This document shows positions 20,262-28,399 of a DNA stretch of 64,000 bases, one piece after another; positions within the stretch are counted from its first letter, which is position 1, and every line of letters starts with the position of its first letter. Made by a program: the position numbers and the translations under genes. The DNA is taken from contig NZ_JAQTNN010000013.1 in NCBI RefSeq assembly GCF_028713855.1, positions 24,826 through 88,825 of the forward strand, in the 5' to 3' direction. The notes below the pieces were generated by a model. That model searched no databases, was not told the origin of the DNA, and saw only the letters and a program-made list of their open reading frames with translations. Origin of the DNA: Sulfuricurvum sp. GTDB lineage: Bacteria > Campylobacterota > Campylobacteria > Campylobacterales > Sulfurimonadaceae.

Positions 20262-21590
20262 ATGGTAGATCGTTACGCCAGAGAAGAGATGAAATCCAAA
20301 TGGAGTATCCAAGCAAAATATCAAGCATGGCTCGATGTTGAAAAAGCGGTTGTCGTTGCGTGGAATAAATTAGGTCTTATTCCCGATGAGGATGCCCAGA
20401 AGATTGTTAAGAATGCAGGATTCAGTGTTGAGCGTATCGATGAGATCGAAGCGATCACTCGTCATGATTTGATCGCATTCACGACATCGGTATCCGAAAC
20501 CCTCGGAGAAGAGAGTCGCTGGTTCCATTACGGTATGACCTCTTCCGATACCGTTGATACGGCTGTCGCATTACAAATGCGTGATTCATTGGCATTGATT
20601 ATCGAAGATGTCAAAATGGTTATGGCTTCGATTAAAACAAGAGCCGAAGAACACAAGATGACATTGATGGTGGGACGCTCTCACGGAATTCACGGTGAGC
20701 CGATTACGTTTGGTTTGGTGTTAGCGGTTTGGTACGATGAGATGGCTCGTCATCTAACAAACTTGGAACAAACGATGGACGTGATCTGCGTCGGTCAAGT
20801 CTCAGGAGCGATGGGTAACTTTGCTCACGCACCGTTAGAACTCGAAGAGTATACGTGTGAAGCGTTAGGGCTTAAATCCGCTCCTGCGTCTAACCAAGTT
20901 ATCCAACGTGACCGTTATGCGCGTCTCGCTTCGGCGCTCGCATTGATGGCAAGCTCTATCGAAAAATTTGCGGTACAGGTTCGTCATTGGCAACGCACCG
21001 AAGTGTATGAGTGTGAAGAGTTTTTTGCTAAAGGGCAAAAAGGCTCATCGGCGATGCCTCACAAACGTAATCCAATCTTGACCGAAAATATAACAGGGTT
21101 AGCACGTATGGTTCGTGCTTATGTTATCCCAGCGATGGAAAACGTGGCGTTATGGCATGAGCGTGATATTTCTCACAGCTCTACCGAGCGTTTCTGGTTG
21201 CCGGACAGTTTCGTAACCTCTGATTTCATGCTACACCGTTTTAACAGTGTTATCGCTAACCTCGTCGTCTATCCTGAGAACATGATGCGCAATCTCAACC
21301 TAACCGGCGGTTTGGTTTTCTCTCAACGTGTTTTACTCGAACTTCCTCTCAAAGGGGTAAGCCGTGAAGATGCGTACCGTATCGTTCAACGCAATGCGAT
21401 GAAAGTATGGGAAGGTCTCCAACAAGGCAAAAGTGCCGTCAATGAGAAAGGGGAAAGCCTCTATCTTCAATATCTGTTGGATGATGAAGAGTTGCGTCAA
21501 AGTTTGAGCGAAGAGGCAATTCGCGAATGTTTTAATTTTGATTATTACACCAAAAATGTTGATAAAATTTTTGCACGGGTGTTCAAATAA
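20262..21590 (+). CDS. purB: Adenylosuccinate lyase
   Basis: PurB removes fumarate from SAICAR and adenylosuccinate in purine synthesis. The 442 residues show the fumarase/aspartase-superfamily signature GSSAMPHKRNPI, with HGIHGEP and TSSDTVDTA also present. The ATG at 20262 follows AAGGAAG. It is divergent from the pseudouridine synthase pair. No partner purine genes are nearby. Confidence 0.96.
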   Translation: MVDRYAREEMKSKWSIQAKYQAWLDVEKAVVVAWNKLGLIPDEDAQKIVKNAGFSVERIDEIEAITRHDLIAFTTSVSETLGEESRWFHYGMTSSDTVDTAVALQMRDSLALIIEDVKMVMASIKTRAEEHKMTLMVGRSHGIHGEPITFGLVLAVWYDEMARHLTNLEQTMDVICVGQVSGAMGNFAHAPLELEEYTCEALGLKSAPASNQVIQRDRYARLASALALMASSIEKFAVQVRHWQRTEVYECEEFFAKGQKGSSAMPHKRNPILTENITGLARMVRAYVIPAMENVALWHERDISHSSTERFWLPDSFVTSDFMLHRFNSVIANLVVYPENMMRNLNLTGGLVFSQRVLLELPLKGVSREDAYRIVQRNAMKVWEGLQQGKSAVNEKGESLYLQYLLDDEELRQSLSEEAIRECFNFDYYTKNVDKIFARVFK

Positions 21591-21601
21591 TTATCATAAA
21601 A

Positions 21602-21628
21602 ATAGTTTTTTTCGGTATAAGAAACTAT
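21602..21628 (+). terminator. Hairpin after purB
   Basis: ATAGTTTTT (21602-21610) pairs with AGAAACTAT (21620-21628) over nine bases with one wobble and a nine-base loop. It lies 12 bases after the purB stop. There is no T run beyond it, so termination may be partial. Confidence 0.35.
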
Positions 21629-21643
21629 ACAATATTCAGTGAT

Positions 21644-21649
21644 TATAAT
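21644..21649 (+). promoter_or_regulatory. Promoter -10 (TATAAT) for nrdA
   Basis: A consensus TATAAT 107 bases before the nrdA ATG. A transcript starting about seven bases later would carry most of the structured element at 21651-21733 in its leader, although the first bases of its outer stem would be lost. Confidence 0.5.
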
Positions 21650-21650
21650 A

Positions 21651-21733
21651 CCGCTAACTCTGCCTCGAATGAGGCAAGCTTTAGAGCCTTAGCGGCAAGC
21701 GTAACCAAGGGGATGAATTCCCTTGGTGTTCAA
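21651..21733 (+). ncRNA. Multi-stem structured element in the nrdA leader, similar to an IS605-type right end / omega RNA
   Basis: Nested stems: CCGCTAA (21651-21657) with TTAGCGG (21689-21695); CTCT (21658-21661) with AGAG (21683-21686); GCCTC (21662-21666) with GAGGC (21671-21675), loop GAAT. A second hairpin pairs ACCAAGGG (21704-21711) with CCCTTGGT (21720-21727), followed by GTTCAA (21728-21733). From memory, a GGGATGAATTCCC-type hairpin followed by TTCAA resembles the 3' end of IS200/IS605 elements and TnpB guide-RNA scaffolds, where TCAA is the right cleavage site of IS608. No tnpB or tnpA is in the window. It could equally be a cis-acting leader that regulates nrdA. Structure is clear; identity is a hypothesis. 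Confidence 0.4.
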
Positions 21734-21756
21734 AATAGAATGTATAAGGGAGAGAG

Positions 21757-24123
21757 ATGCTAACCATTGTTAAACGTAACGGTCGTCGTGAACCGTTGGA
21801 TATTACAAAAATACAAAAATATACTTCTGCTGCTGTTAAAGGGTTGATTAACGTATCGCAAAGCGAATTAGAGGTCGATGCACAGATCCAATTCCGTGAT
21901 GGTATTAACAGTAATGAGATTCAGCACACCCTGATTAAAACAGCCGTTGATAAAATCGACATCGATTCTCCCAACTGGACGTTTGTAGCATCCCGTCTCT
22001 TTTTATACGATCTTTATCACCGTGTGAACGGTTTTACCGGTTACGGCTCTTTGCAAAGTTATTTTGAGCGCGGTGAAGCCGAAGGACGTATTCTCCTCGG
22101 TCTGCGAGATAAATTTGATTTGGCGGAATTGGATGCGTATATCGTCCCTGAACGTGATTTGGAGTTTAACTACCTCGGCGTTAAAACACTCTATGATCGT
22201 TATTTGATCAAAGACCGCAACGGTGACCCGATCGAACTTCCTCAGCACATGTTTATGGCGGTTGCGATGTTCTTGGCGCAAAATGAGTCTGACCGTCAGG
22301 GATGGGCGAAAAAGTTTTATGACATGATGTCCAAATTTGAAGTGATGATGGCAACCCCTACCCTCTCCAATGCCCGCACCAATCGTCATCAGCTCAGCTC
22401 ATGTTATATCGGTTCTGCCCCTGATAATATCGAAGGGATTTTCGATGCCTATAAAGAGATGGCATTGCTCTCTAAATTCGGCGGCGGTATCGGCTGGGAC
22501 TGGACACAGGTTCGTGCTATGGGATCATTTATCGACGGTCATAAAAATGCAGCCGGCGGAACCGTACCGTTTTTGAAAATCACCAACGATATCGCGATTG
22601 CCGTCGATCAACTCGGAACCCGTAAGGGAGCTATCGCGGTGTACCTCGAACCGTGGCACATGGACGTCAAAGATTTCCTCGATGTGAAGAAAAACTCAGG
22701 GGAAGAGCGCCGACGTGCCCATGATCTCTTCCCTGCTCTATGGATCAACGATATGTTTATGAAACGGGTCGTTGAAGACGGTATCTGGACGATGTTCGAT
22801 CCGTTCGATGTGAAAGAGCTCAGTGAACTCTACGGCGATGCGTTTGAAAAACGTTATCTCGAACTCGAACAAGATCCGAGTGTCGTGAAAGAGCACACCA
22901 AAGCCAAAGACTTATGGAAAAAGATTTTGACAAGCTATTTTGAGACAGGAAGTCCGTTCCTCTGCTTCAAAGACAGTGCCAACCGTGCCAACCCGAATGA
23001 TCATTATGGAATTATCCGCAGCTCGAACCTCTGTACGGAGATTTTCCAAAATACGCAGCCGAACCATTATCTGATCAAAATCAAATACGAAGACGGATCG
23101 TTCGTCACGTATGAAGAAGATGAGATCGTCCGTGTAGACAGCGGAATCGAAAAACCGGCTAACAAAGTTACGGCGCTTGATTCTCTCGGAGGTCGTCCGA
23201 TCTACATCGTGGAAAAAGAGAAAGTAGATGGTGCAACAGCGGTGTGTAATCTCGCATCGGTTAACCTCTCCCGCGTTCATACGAAAGAGGATATCGACCG
23301 TATCGTTCCGGTTGCGATTCGTGCTCTTGATAACGTTATCGATCTGAACTTCTATCCGTTGGAGAAAGTCAAACGGACTAACATGCGCAGCCGTGCAATC
23401 GGTTTGGGTGTGATGGGTGAAGCGCAGATGCTTGCGGAAAACAAAATCGTGTGGGGAAGCCAAGAGCATTTCGACAAAGTTGACGAAGTGATGGAATCGG
23501 TGAGCTATAACGCGATTCTCGCTTCCAGCAACCTCGCCGTCGAAAAAGGGGCATATGCTGAATATGAAGGTTCCAAATGGAGCCGTGGAATCCTTCCGAT
23601 GGATCACGCAACGGCAGAGGTTCAAAACCTCGTCGATCGCGGCGGATTGTTTGCTCCGAACTATGAGTGGGATGAACTTCGTGAAACGATTAAAAAACAG
23701 GGGATGCGTAACGGCTATTTGATGGCGATCGCACCGACCTCTTCCATCTCGATCCTCACGGGGACGACACAAACGATCGAGCCGATCTACAAACGCAAAT
23801 GGTTCGAAGAAAATCTCTCAGGATTGATTCCGGTCGTTGCACCGAAACTCAGCCCGGATACGTGGGGATATTATACGCCTGCATACGATCTCGATCAAAC
23901 GATCCTCGTCAAAGCGGCGGCAATCCGTCAAAAATGGATCGATCAGGGACAAAGTCTCAATATCTTTATCACCCTCGATCGTGCCAGCGGTAAATATCTC
24001 AACGATATCTACATGCTCGCATGGAAACTAGGTCTCAAATCGACCTACTATCTCCGCTCTCAATCACCGGAGCAAAAACAAGATACGGCAGACCGCTCGA
24101 TGGAGTGTGAAGGGTGCCAGTAA
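21757..24123 (+). CDS. nrdA: Ribonucleoside-diphosphate reductase, class Ia large subunit
   Basis: NrdA reduces ribonucleotides to deoxyribonucleotides with the radical-bearing NrdB. The 788 residues begin with an ATP-cone (MLTIVKRNGRREPLDITKI), the allosteric activity site. Then come the substrate-site region TPTLSNARTNRHQLSSCYIG, NLCTEIFQNT with the active-site Cys, and the C-terminal redox pair CEGC at 784-787. The start has an AAGGGAGAG site. Its partner nrdB is about 3 kb away on the opposite strand, an unlinked arrangement for an obligate pair. Confidence 0.97.
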   Translation: MLTIVKRNGRREPLDITKIQKYTSAAVKGLINVSQSELEVDAQIQFRDGINSNEIQHTLIKTAVDKIDIDSPNWTFVASRLFLYDLYHRVNGFTGYGSLQSYFERGEAEGRILLGLRDKFDLAELDAYIVPERDLEFNYLGVKTLYDRYLIKDRNGDPIELPQHMFMAVAMFLAQNESDRQGWAKKFYDMMSKFEVMMATPTLSNARTNRHQLSSCYIGSAPDNIEGIFDAYKEMALLSKFGGGIGWDWTQVRAMGSFIDGHKNAAGGTVPFLKITNDIAIAVDQLGTRKGAIAVYLEPWHMDVKDFLDVKKNSGEERRRAHDLFPALWINDMFMKRVVEDGIWTMFDPFDVKELSELYGDAFEKRYLELEQDPSVVKEHTKAKDLWKKILTSYFETGSPFLCFKDSANRANPNDHYGIIRSSNLCTEIFQNTQPNHYLIKIKYEDGSFVTYEEDEIVRVDSGIEKPANKVTALDSLGGRPIYIVEKEKVDGATAVCNLASVNLSRVHTKEDIDRIVPVAIRALDNVIDLNFYPLEKVKRTNMRSRAIGLGVMGEAQMLAENKIVWGSQEHFDKVDEVMESVSYNAILASSNLAVEKGAYAEYEGSKWSRGILPMDHATAEVQNLVDRGGLFAPNYEWDELRETIKKQGMRNGYLMAIAPTSSISILTGTTQTIEPIYKRKWFEENLSGLIPVVAPKLSPDTWGYYTPAYDLDQTILVKAAAIRQKWIDQGQSLNIFITLDRASGKYLNDIYMLAWKLGLKSTYYLRSQSPEQKQDTADRSMECEGCQ

Positions 24124-24485
24124 AGCCCCTGAGCGCCTCAACGCTCAAAAACCTACTAGAACGCATCGATTTTGCCCGCCAAGGTGAAATTCGCTCTTTA
24201 ACTCCCCTATCCCCTACTTCCATCGAAATCCGTTTCAGTGTTCAGGATATCGCACGCGGTTATGACTGGATCGATGTGCTGTTTCGCGTGGATGGTGTGA
24301 ATGATGCCAAACTCGTGAGCGATAATGTTCTACGTGCATTGGATATGTCTGAGGGGATAACGGTAGAGCTAACGGCTAACAGCGCTGCGTTAGGCATCGG
24401 TAGTTATGGCGGACGATGTGATGAAGCGCCGTTTTACATCCTCGGAACCTCTATCGGGTACGAAGAACTCCCTTTTAGCGGGTAA
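24114..24485 (+). CDS. Hypothetical protein coupled to nrdA
   Basis: A 123-residue soluble protein starting with GTG at 24114 and overlapping the nrdA end by ten bases, so the two are probably translationally coupled. No signal or membrane segment is seen. I recognise no family. It contains a mixed alpha/beta-looking sequence with YDWIDVLFRVDGVNDAKLV and GIGSYGGRCDEAPFYI near the end. Codon use and base composition match the neighbours. It is followed directly by a palindromic repeat. Confidence 0.75.
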   Translation: MPVKPLSASTLKNLLERIDFARQGEIRSLTPLSPTSIEIRFSVQDIARGYDWIDVLFRVDGVNDAKLVSDNVLRALDMSEGITVELTANSAALGIGSYGGRCDEAPFYILGTSIGYEELPFSG

Positions 24486-24492
24486 TCATTAA

Positions 24493-24553
24493 CGTTCGTG
24501 GTGAGCTTGTCGAACCATGAACGTTTACCCTTCGACAGGCTCAGGGCGAACGG
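24493..24553. repeat. Dispersed palindromic (REP-like) repeat, copy 1
   Basis: A long imperfect inverted repeat. CGTTCG pairs with CGAACG, and TGAGCTTGTCGAA pairs with TTCGACAGGCTCA (13 bases, one wobble), around a 16-base loop. A close copy lies at 44021-44095. Its right part overlaps the 3' end of the phosphatase gene and supplies that gene's last codons and stop. It lies between convergent genes. Confidence 0.8.
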
Positions 24554-24983
24554 AGTCAAGTAATCTATTTACGCACGATTCGATCATCGTATAGACGTGC
24601 TCAAACCCCTCAAACCCCTCAAAAAAGTACGGATCGGGGACATCTTCCCCACCATATCCGTAATCTCCCAATTTGACCAGGTTTTTACAACCTAATGTTT
24701 TGAGATCGTTATAGTTGCATTGATCGAGTGCAACAATAAGATCAAAGGCATGGAAATCGGCTTTTTTCACCTGACGGGCACGAATAGGGGAAATATCGAT
24801 GCCGTGATTACGGGCGACAGTGATAGAGTGTTTGCACGGTGCTTCGCCGACGTGCCAGTGCCCTGTCCCGGCCGAATCAACGGTAATGGAATGACCACCC
24901 TCTTCTATCAGTGATCGCGCTACCCCCTCCGCAATCGGTGAGCGGCAGATATTACCGAGACAGACGAAGAGAATGGAGTTCAC
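24525..24983 (-). CDS. Low-molecular-weight protein-tyrosine phosphatase
   Basis: A 152-residue cytoplasmic phosphatase. The P-loop CLGNICRS has the nucleophile C8 and R14 (C-x5-R), and the general acid lies in DVPDPYFF. A nine-base tandem repeat (24600-24617) duplicates an F-E-G unit just after the acid loop. The last residues, SVRPEPVEG, are encoded by the palindromic repeat that overlaps the gene end, so the natural C-terminus has been replaced or extended. It overlaps the RNA methyltransferase gene by ATGA in a leftward operon with pcm and nrdB. Substrates are unknown. Confidence 0.92.
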   Translation of the reverse strand: MNSILFVCLGNICRSPIAEGVARSLIEEGGHSITVDSAGTGHWHVGEAPCKHSITVARNHGIDISPIRARQVKKADFHAFDLIVALDQCNYNDLKTLGCKNLVKLGDYGYGGEDVPDPYFFEGFEGFEHVYTMIESCVNRLLDSVRPEPVEG

Positions 24984-25924
24984 TCTAATTTCTCCAACAA
25001 ACAGATAAAGAACCCATCAATCGTGTCGGTAGGCAAAATCCGCACAGCATTTTGGATCCGTTCATCATAAATCTCTTTTCCCCAGCGCGTTAGAGGCTTT
25101 TGGACGTTATCGAAGGGCAATGTGAGGGGTATGGTCTTTAAATGCTCTCCATGGCGCTCTAAGAGGTGCTGAAGAGGGCTTTCGTTCTCTTCGGGTGAGA
25201 ACGAACATGTACTGTAGAGCAATTTACCGCCCGGTTTGAGGGCATCAAACGCAGAGAGGAGTAAACGGCGTTGAAGTTTAGAGGTTTCTTTGACTTTATG
25301 AACGCTCCAGTAGCTCATGGATTTGGGCTCATGGGTTTTAAAACGTGCTTCAGAGGAACACGGGGCATCGAGGAGGATGCGGTCAAACATCAGAGGACAT
25401 TTTTTACCGACGCTTCGTCCATCGGTCATATAGGTGTGGGCATTGGTGACCCCTTGGTGTTTGAGGTTGTCACAGAGACGGAAAAAACGCTCTCGCTGAA
25501 GCTCTACGGCTGAGAGCCATCCGGTATTTTCCATCATCCCCGCGAGCATGAGCGTCTTACCCCCCGGTGCGGCGGCGAGATCGAGGATGGTCTCTTCGGG
25601 GCGAGGAGCGAGCAAAACGGGGGCGACCATCGAAGAGAGGTTTTGGATATAGAGACGCCCTTCGTAGAAGGCGGCGCTCTGGGTGAGACGGAGTTTGTCT
25701 TCGGGATTGATGCGATAAACGCCTGATAGGATATCCCACCCTACTCTCTCGTATGCGATTCCCTCCTGAGCCAGTTCGGCTTCAAGTTCTTCCGGACTTG
25801 TTTTGAGTGGGTTAAAACGAAAAGTGACCCGTTTGGGTGCATCGAACGTGCGAATGATCGATTCAAACTGTTCACGTGGAACAATCTTTTCCAGCCGTTC
25901 GGTAAAGGCTTCGGGGAGACTCAT
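24980..25924 (-). CDS. RsmB/NOP2-family RNA cytosine-C5 methyltransferase
   Basis: SAM-dependent methylation of a cytosine in rRNA or tRNA. The fold shows the SAM-binding motif [14 protein letters not shown], the motif [12 protein letters not shown] and the motif [12 protein letters not shown], which carry the two catalytic cysteines. I start at the ATG at 25924 ([11 protein letters not shown]), which overlaps the pcm stop by ATGA. The frame is open 12 codons further upstream inside pcm but that is unlikely to be used. Length is then 314 residues. The exact target (RsmB, RsmF or other) is not clear. Confidence 0.9.
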   Translation of the reverse strand: MSLPEAFTERLEKIVPREQFESIIRTFDAPKRVTFRFNPLKTSPEELEAELAQEGIAYERVGWDILSGVYRINPEDKLRLTQSAAFYEGRLYIQNLSSMVAPVLLAPRPEETILDLAAAPGGKTLMLAGMMENTGWLSAVELQRERFFRLCDNLKHQGVTNAHTYMTDGRSVGKKCPLMFDRILLDAPCSSEARFKTHEPKSMSYWSVHKVKETSKLQRRLLLSAFDALKPGGKLLYSTCSFSPEENESPLQHLLERHGEHLKTIPLTLPFDNVQKPLTRWGKEIYDERIQNAVRILPTDTIDGFFICLLEKLE

Positions 25925-26565
25925 CGTACTACTCCATCGAGGACGGGGACGAAATCGCACACTTCCAGTGCATCTTCATGGATTTTACCCCCCTGCTTCG
26001 TAAAACGGGTGATGATCTGTTCACGCCCCCGCTCCATCGGTGCAAGTAAAATACCCCCTTCGCGGAGCTGATCGAAGAGTTTTTGAGGAATCATACGTGC
26101 CGATGCGGAGAATAATATGCGATCAAACGGAGCGTATTGCTCCCAGCCGTTTTGTCCGTCATCGGTACGGGTGTGAATATTTCCCAAATGGAGATGCCGA
26201 AAGCGATCTTTTGCTTCTAAAAGAAGTGATTCAATCCGCTCGATGGTAAAAACACGTCGGAATACTTTGGATAATACGGCCGCTTGATATCCGCTGCCGC
26301 ATCCGATCTCCAAAACGCTGTCGCACCCCTCAGGGCTTAGGTATTGGGTCATTTTAGCGACTGTCAGAGGCGATGAGATGTATTGCTGCGCTCCGATCGG
26401 GAGAGCGTCTAGACGGTAGGCGTTATGACGCATGGCGATGGGGACAAACATTTCACGGTTGGTGTGGATGATTGCGTTTTTGACGATAGGACGAAGGGGA
26501 AACTTTTTGACGATCTCTTCCGCCATACGGGTTGTTTTGATCGCGGTTATTTTATCAATGCTCAT
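25921..26565 (-). CDS. pcm: Protein-L-isoaspartate O-methyltransferase
   Basis: Pcm methylates damaged isoaspartyl residues to start their repair. The 214 residues show the SAM motif [15 protein letters not shown], the family segment [18 protein letters not shown] with the substrate-binding loop, and [20 protein letters not shown] (the family has A-A-P/E here). ATGA overlaps link it to both neighbours. GTAGGA lies upstream of the start. Confidence 0.93.
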   Translation of the reverse strand: MSIDKITAIKTTRMAEEIVKKFPLRPIVKNAIIHTNREMFVPIAMRHNAYRLDALPIGAQQYISSPLTVAKMTQYLSPEGCDSVLEIGCGSGYQAAVLSKVFRRVFTIERIESLLLEAKDRFRHLHLGNIHTRTDDGQNGWEQYAPFDRILFSASARMIPQKLFDQLREGGILLAPMERGREQIITRFTKQGGKIHEDALEVCDFVPVLDGVVR

Positions 26566-27296
26566 TTTATTCCTACGTTGAGGTAGCGTCTCATGGACTC
26601 TACGGTACGGTTTTCATAATGGGATGTGAGGAGTTCGGAATCTCTGTTGCGAATTTCTCCTCCGAAGGGGGTAATAATACCGCTCATGCCGCTGGTATCG
26701 ATATTACTCGCATCGGAGGCGATAACGTAGCACTGGTTTATCACGGCGAGGGCATTGGTGAGGGTGACGAAATGCTCACTGCGCAGTTTCCCCCATTGTG
26801 CCGGAACGGCGATGATATCACACCCCTCCAGCTGCAGCCAAAGGCTTTTAAATCGAAGTTCGAAGCAAATCAGGATTCCGATGGTGATTCCCTCAAAGAC
26901 GAAAGGCACTATTGCACCCTCTTCCCCTGCACAAAAATATTCATGTTCGGCACCCAATGCAAAAAGTTTCGCTTTGGCTTGGCGGTGGATGATTGCCCCG
27001 TTATGAAGGGCATAGGCAATATTGTAAAAATTCCCCTCTTCTTCGGTAATTGCCGTAAAAATCAGGAGACGATGTTCAAGATACTGTGAGAGTTTTTCGA
27101 GAGCATGAACGGTAAATGCCGCCGCTTCGTCGAAGCGTTCATAGGTAAAGCCGCTCAAACACACTTCGGGGGCGACAATAACGGCATCTTCAGGGGATTG
27201 GTCGATCAGTGCGATGAGACGGTCGAGATTTTTTTGAAAATCTATCTCGGTCTCAAAACACAGCGATACGATGGAACGGGTTTTAGAAGTCGTCAA
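26562..27296 (-). CDS. Carbon-nitrogen hydrolase (nitrilase superfamily)
   Basis: A cytoplasmic amidohydrolase of the nitrilase superfamily. The catalytic triad is visible: Glu in [10 protein letters not shown], Lys in [11 protein letters not shown] and Cys in [11 protein letters not shown] place the start at a TTG (27296) that overlaps the end of nrdB by 14 bases, giving 244 residues. Longer readings run deep inside nrdB and have no ribosome site. Omega-amidase or other small-amide activity is possible, but the substrate cannot be read. It overlaps pcm by ATGA. Confidence 0.85.
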   Translation of the reverse strand: MTTSKTRSIVSLCFETEIDFQKNLDRLIALIDQSPEDAVIVAPEVCLSGFTYERFDEAAAFTVHALEKLSQYLEHRLLIFTAITEEEGNFYNIAYALHNGAIIHRQAKAKLFALGAEHEYFCAGEEGAIVPFVFEGITIGILICFELRFKSLWLQLEGCDIIAVPAQWGKLRSEHFVTLTNALAVINQCYVIASDASNIDTSGMSGIITPFGGEIRNRDSELLTSHYENRTVESMRRYLNVGIK

Positions 27297-28302
27297 AGCT
27301 GAGGCTTCCTTTGGAATAGTTCGTAACGGTACCTTCGAAGAAATTGGTTTTTTGGTCGTTGAATTTGGAAAAATCATCGACCCATTTGATCGGGTTAGAG
27401 ACATTGTAAAGAGGTTTCATTCCGACTGCGGTGAGACGGTTATCGGCAAGATGTTTGATGTATTGTTCCACGATTTCGTTTGTTAGACCTAAAATCTGCC
27501 CTTGGGTGATGTACTGACCCCATGCGACTTCGAGTTCGACCGCTTTGCGGAACATATCATAAACCTCTTCGAGCAGTTCTTCGGTAAAGAGATCGGCTCT
27601 TTCGCGTCGGAGGGTGTTGATGATGTTTTGGAACAGCACGAGGTGAGTCACTTCGTCACGCTGGATAAAGCGGATCATCTGCGCGCTTCCTAACATTTTT
27701 CCGGAACGGGCGAGGGTGTAGATGTAGGTAAATCCGCTGTAAAAATAGATCCCTTCCAAAATTTGGTTCGCAAAACACGCTTTGACAAACGCGCTTTCGC
27801 TAGGATCGTTCGCCAAATCGTTATAGCGTGCCGCGATTGAGTCGTTTTTGGTTTTGAGCATCATGTCACGACGCCAAAGATCGTAAATCTCTTCAGAGTT
27901 TTGGCTGATCGAATCGACCATAACGGCATAGCTTTGGGAGTGAAGGGCTTCCTCGAAACTTTGGCGTACCAAGATAAGGTTTACTTCGGGGGCAGTGACG
28001 TACGGATTGACATTGTCCATGAGGTTATTGGTTTGGAGGCTGTCCATAAAAATCAGCTGGGAGAGGGCTTTGTCGTACGCCGTTTTTTCCATCTCGGTGA
28101 GGTATTTGTAGTCGACCGCATCACGGGTCATATCGACCTCTTTGGGGAACCATGTGTTGTTGAGCATCATCTCCCAGAGGTTATAGGCCCATTGATATTT
28201 GATGTTGTTGAGTTCGAAAATACCGGTTGGATTACCGCCGAAAATCTGACGATCGTTTACATGTTCATTGGAGGTTGGATTGTAAATTTGTTTACGCTTC
28301 AT
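27283..28302 (-). CDS. nrdB: Ribonucleoside-diphosphate reductase, class Ia small subunit
   Basis: NrdB carries the di-iron tyrosyl radical for NrdA. Iron ligands are visible: Asp in FMDSLQTNN, Glu and His in [11 protein letters not shown] (the Tyr fits the radical site), Glu in LEGIYFYSG and Glu/His in QRDEVTHLV. The start is the ATG at 28302 (MKRKQIYNP); the frame is open 40 codons further but that region is the divergent promoter. Length is 339 residues. It leads the leftward operon with the nitrilase, pcm, methyltransferase and phosphatase genes. Confidence 0.96.
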   Translation of the reverse strand: MKRKQIYNPTSNEHVNDRQIFGGNPTGIFELNNIKYQWAYNLWEMMLNNTWFPKEVDMTRDAVDYKYLTEMEKTAYDKALSQLIFMDSLQTNNLMDNVNPYVTAPEVNLILVRQSFEEALHSQSYAVMVDSISQNSEEIYDLWRRDMMLKTKNDSIAARYNDLANDPSESAFVKACFANQILEGIYFYSGFTYIYTLARSGKMLGSAQMIRFIQRDEVTHLVLFQNIINTLRRERADLFTEELLEEVYDMFRKAVELEVAWGQYITQGQILGLTNEIVEQYIKHLADNRLTAVGMKPLYNVSNPIKWVDDFSKFNDQKTNFFEGTVTNYSKGSLSFDDF

Positions 28303-28399
28303 TTCGGCTATCCCTGTGTGCAGATAAAGTAGATGATTATGTCGAAATATAGATTTAAGTATGATAAAATGAAATGAGTTTTTACAGAGGGGTGATGAG

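Noticed and set aside
21601..21650. NrdR box upstream of nrdA
   Set aside because: ACTATACAATATTCAGTG is only loosely similar to the NrdR consensus and no second box at the usual spacing was found.
22912..23772. Open frame of 286 codons on the minus strand inside nrdA
   Set aside because: Antisense shadow of nrdA; residue composition is unlike a real protein and there is no ribosome site.
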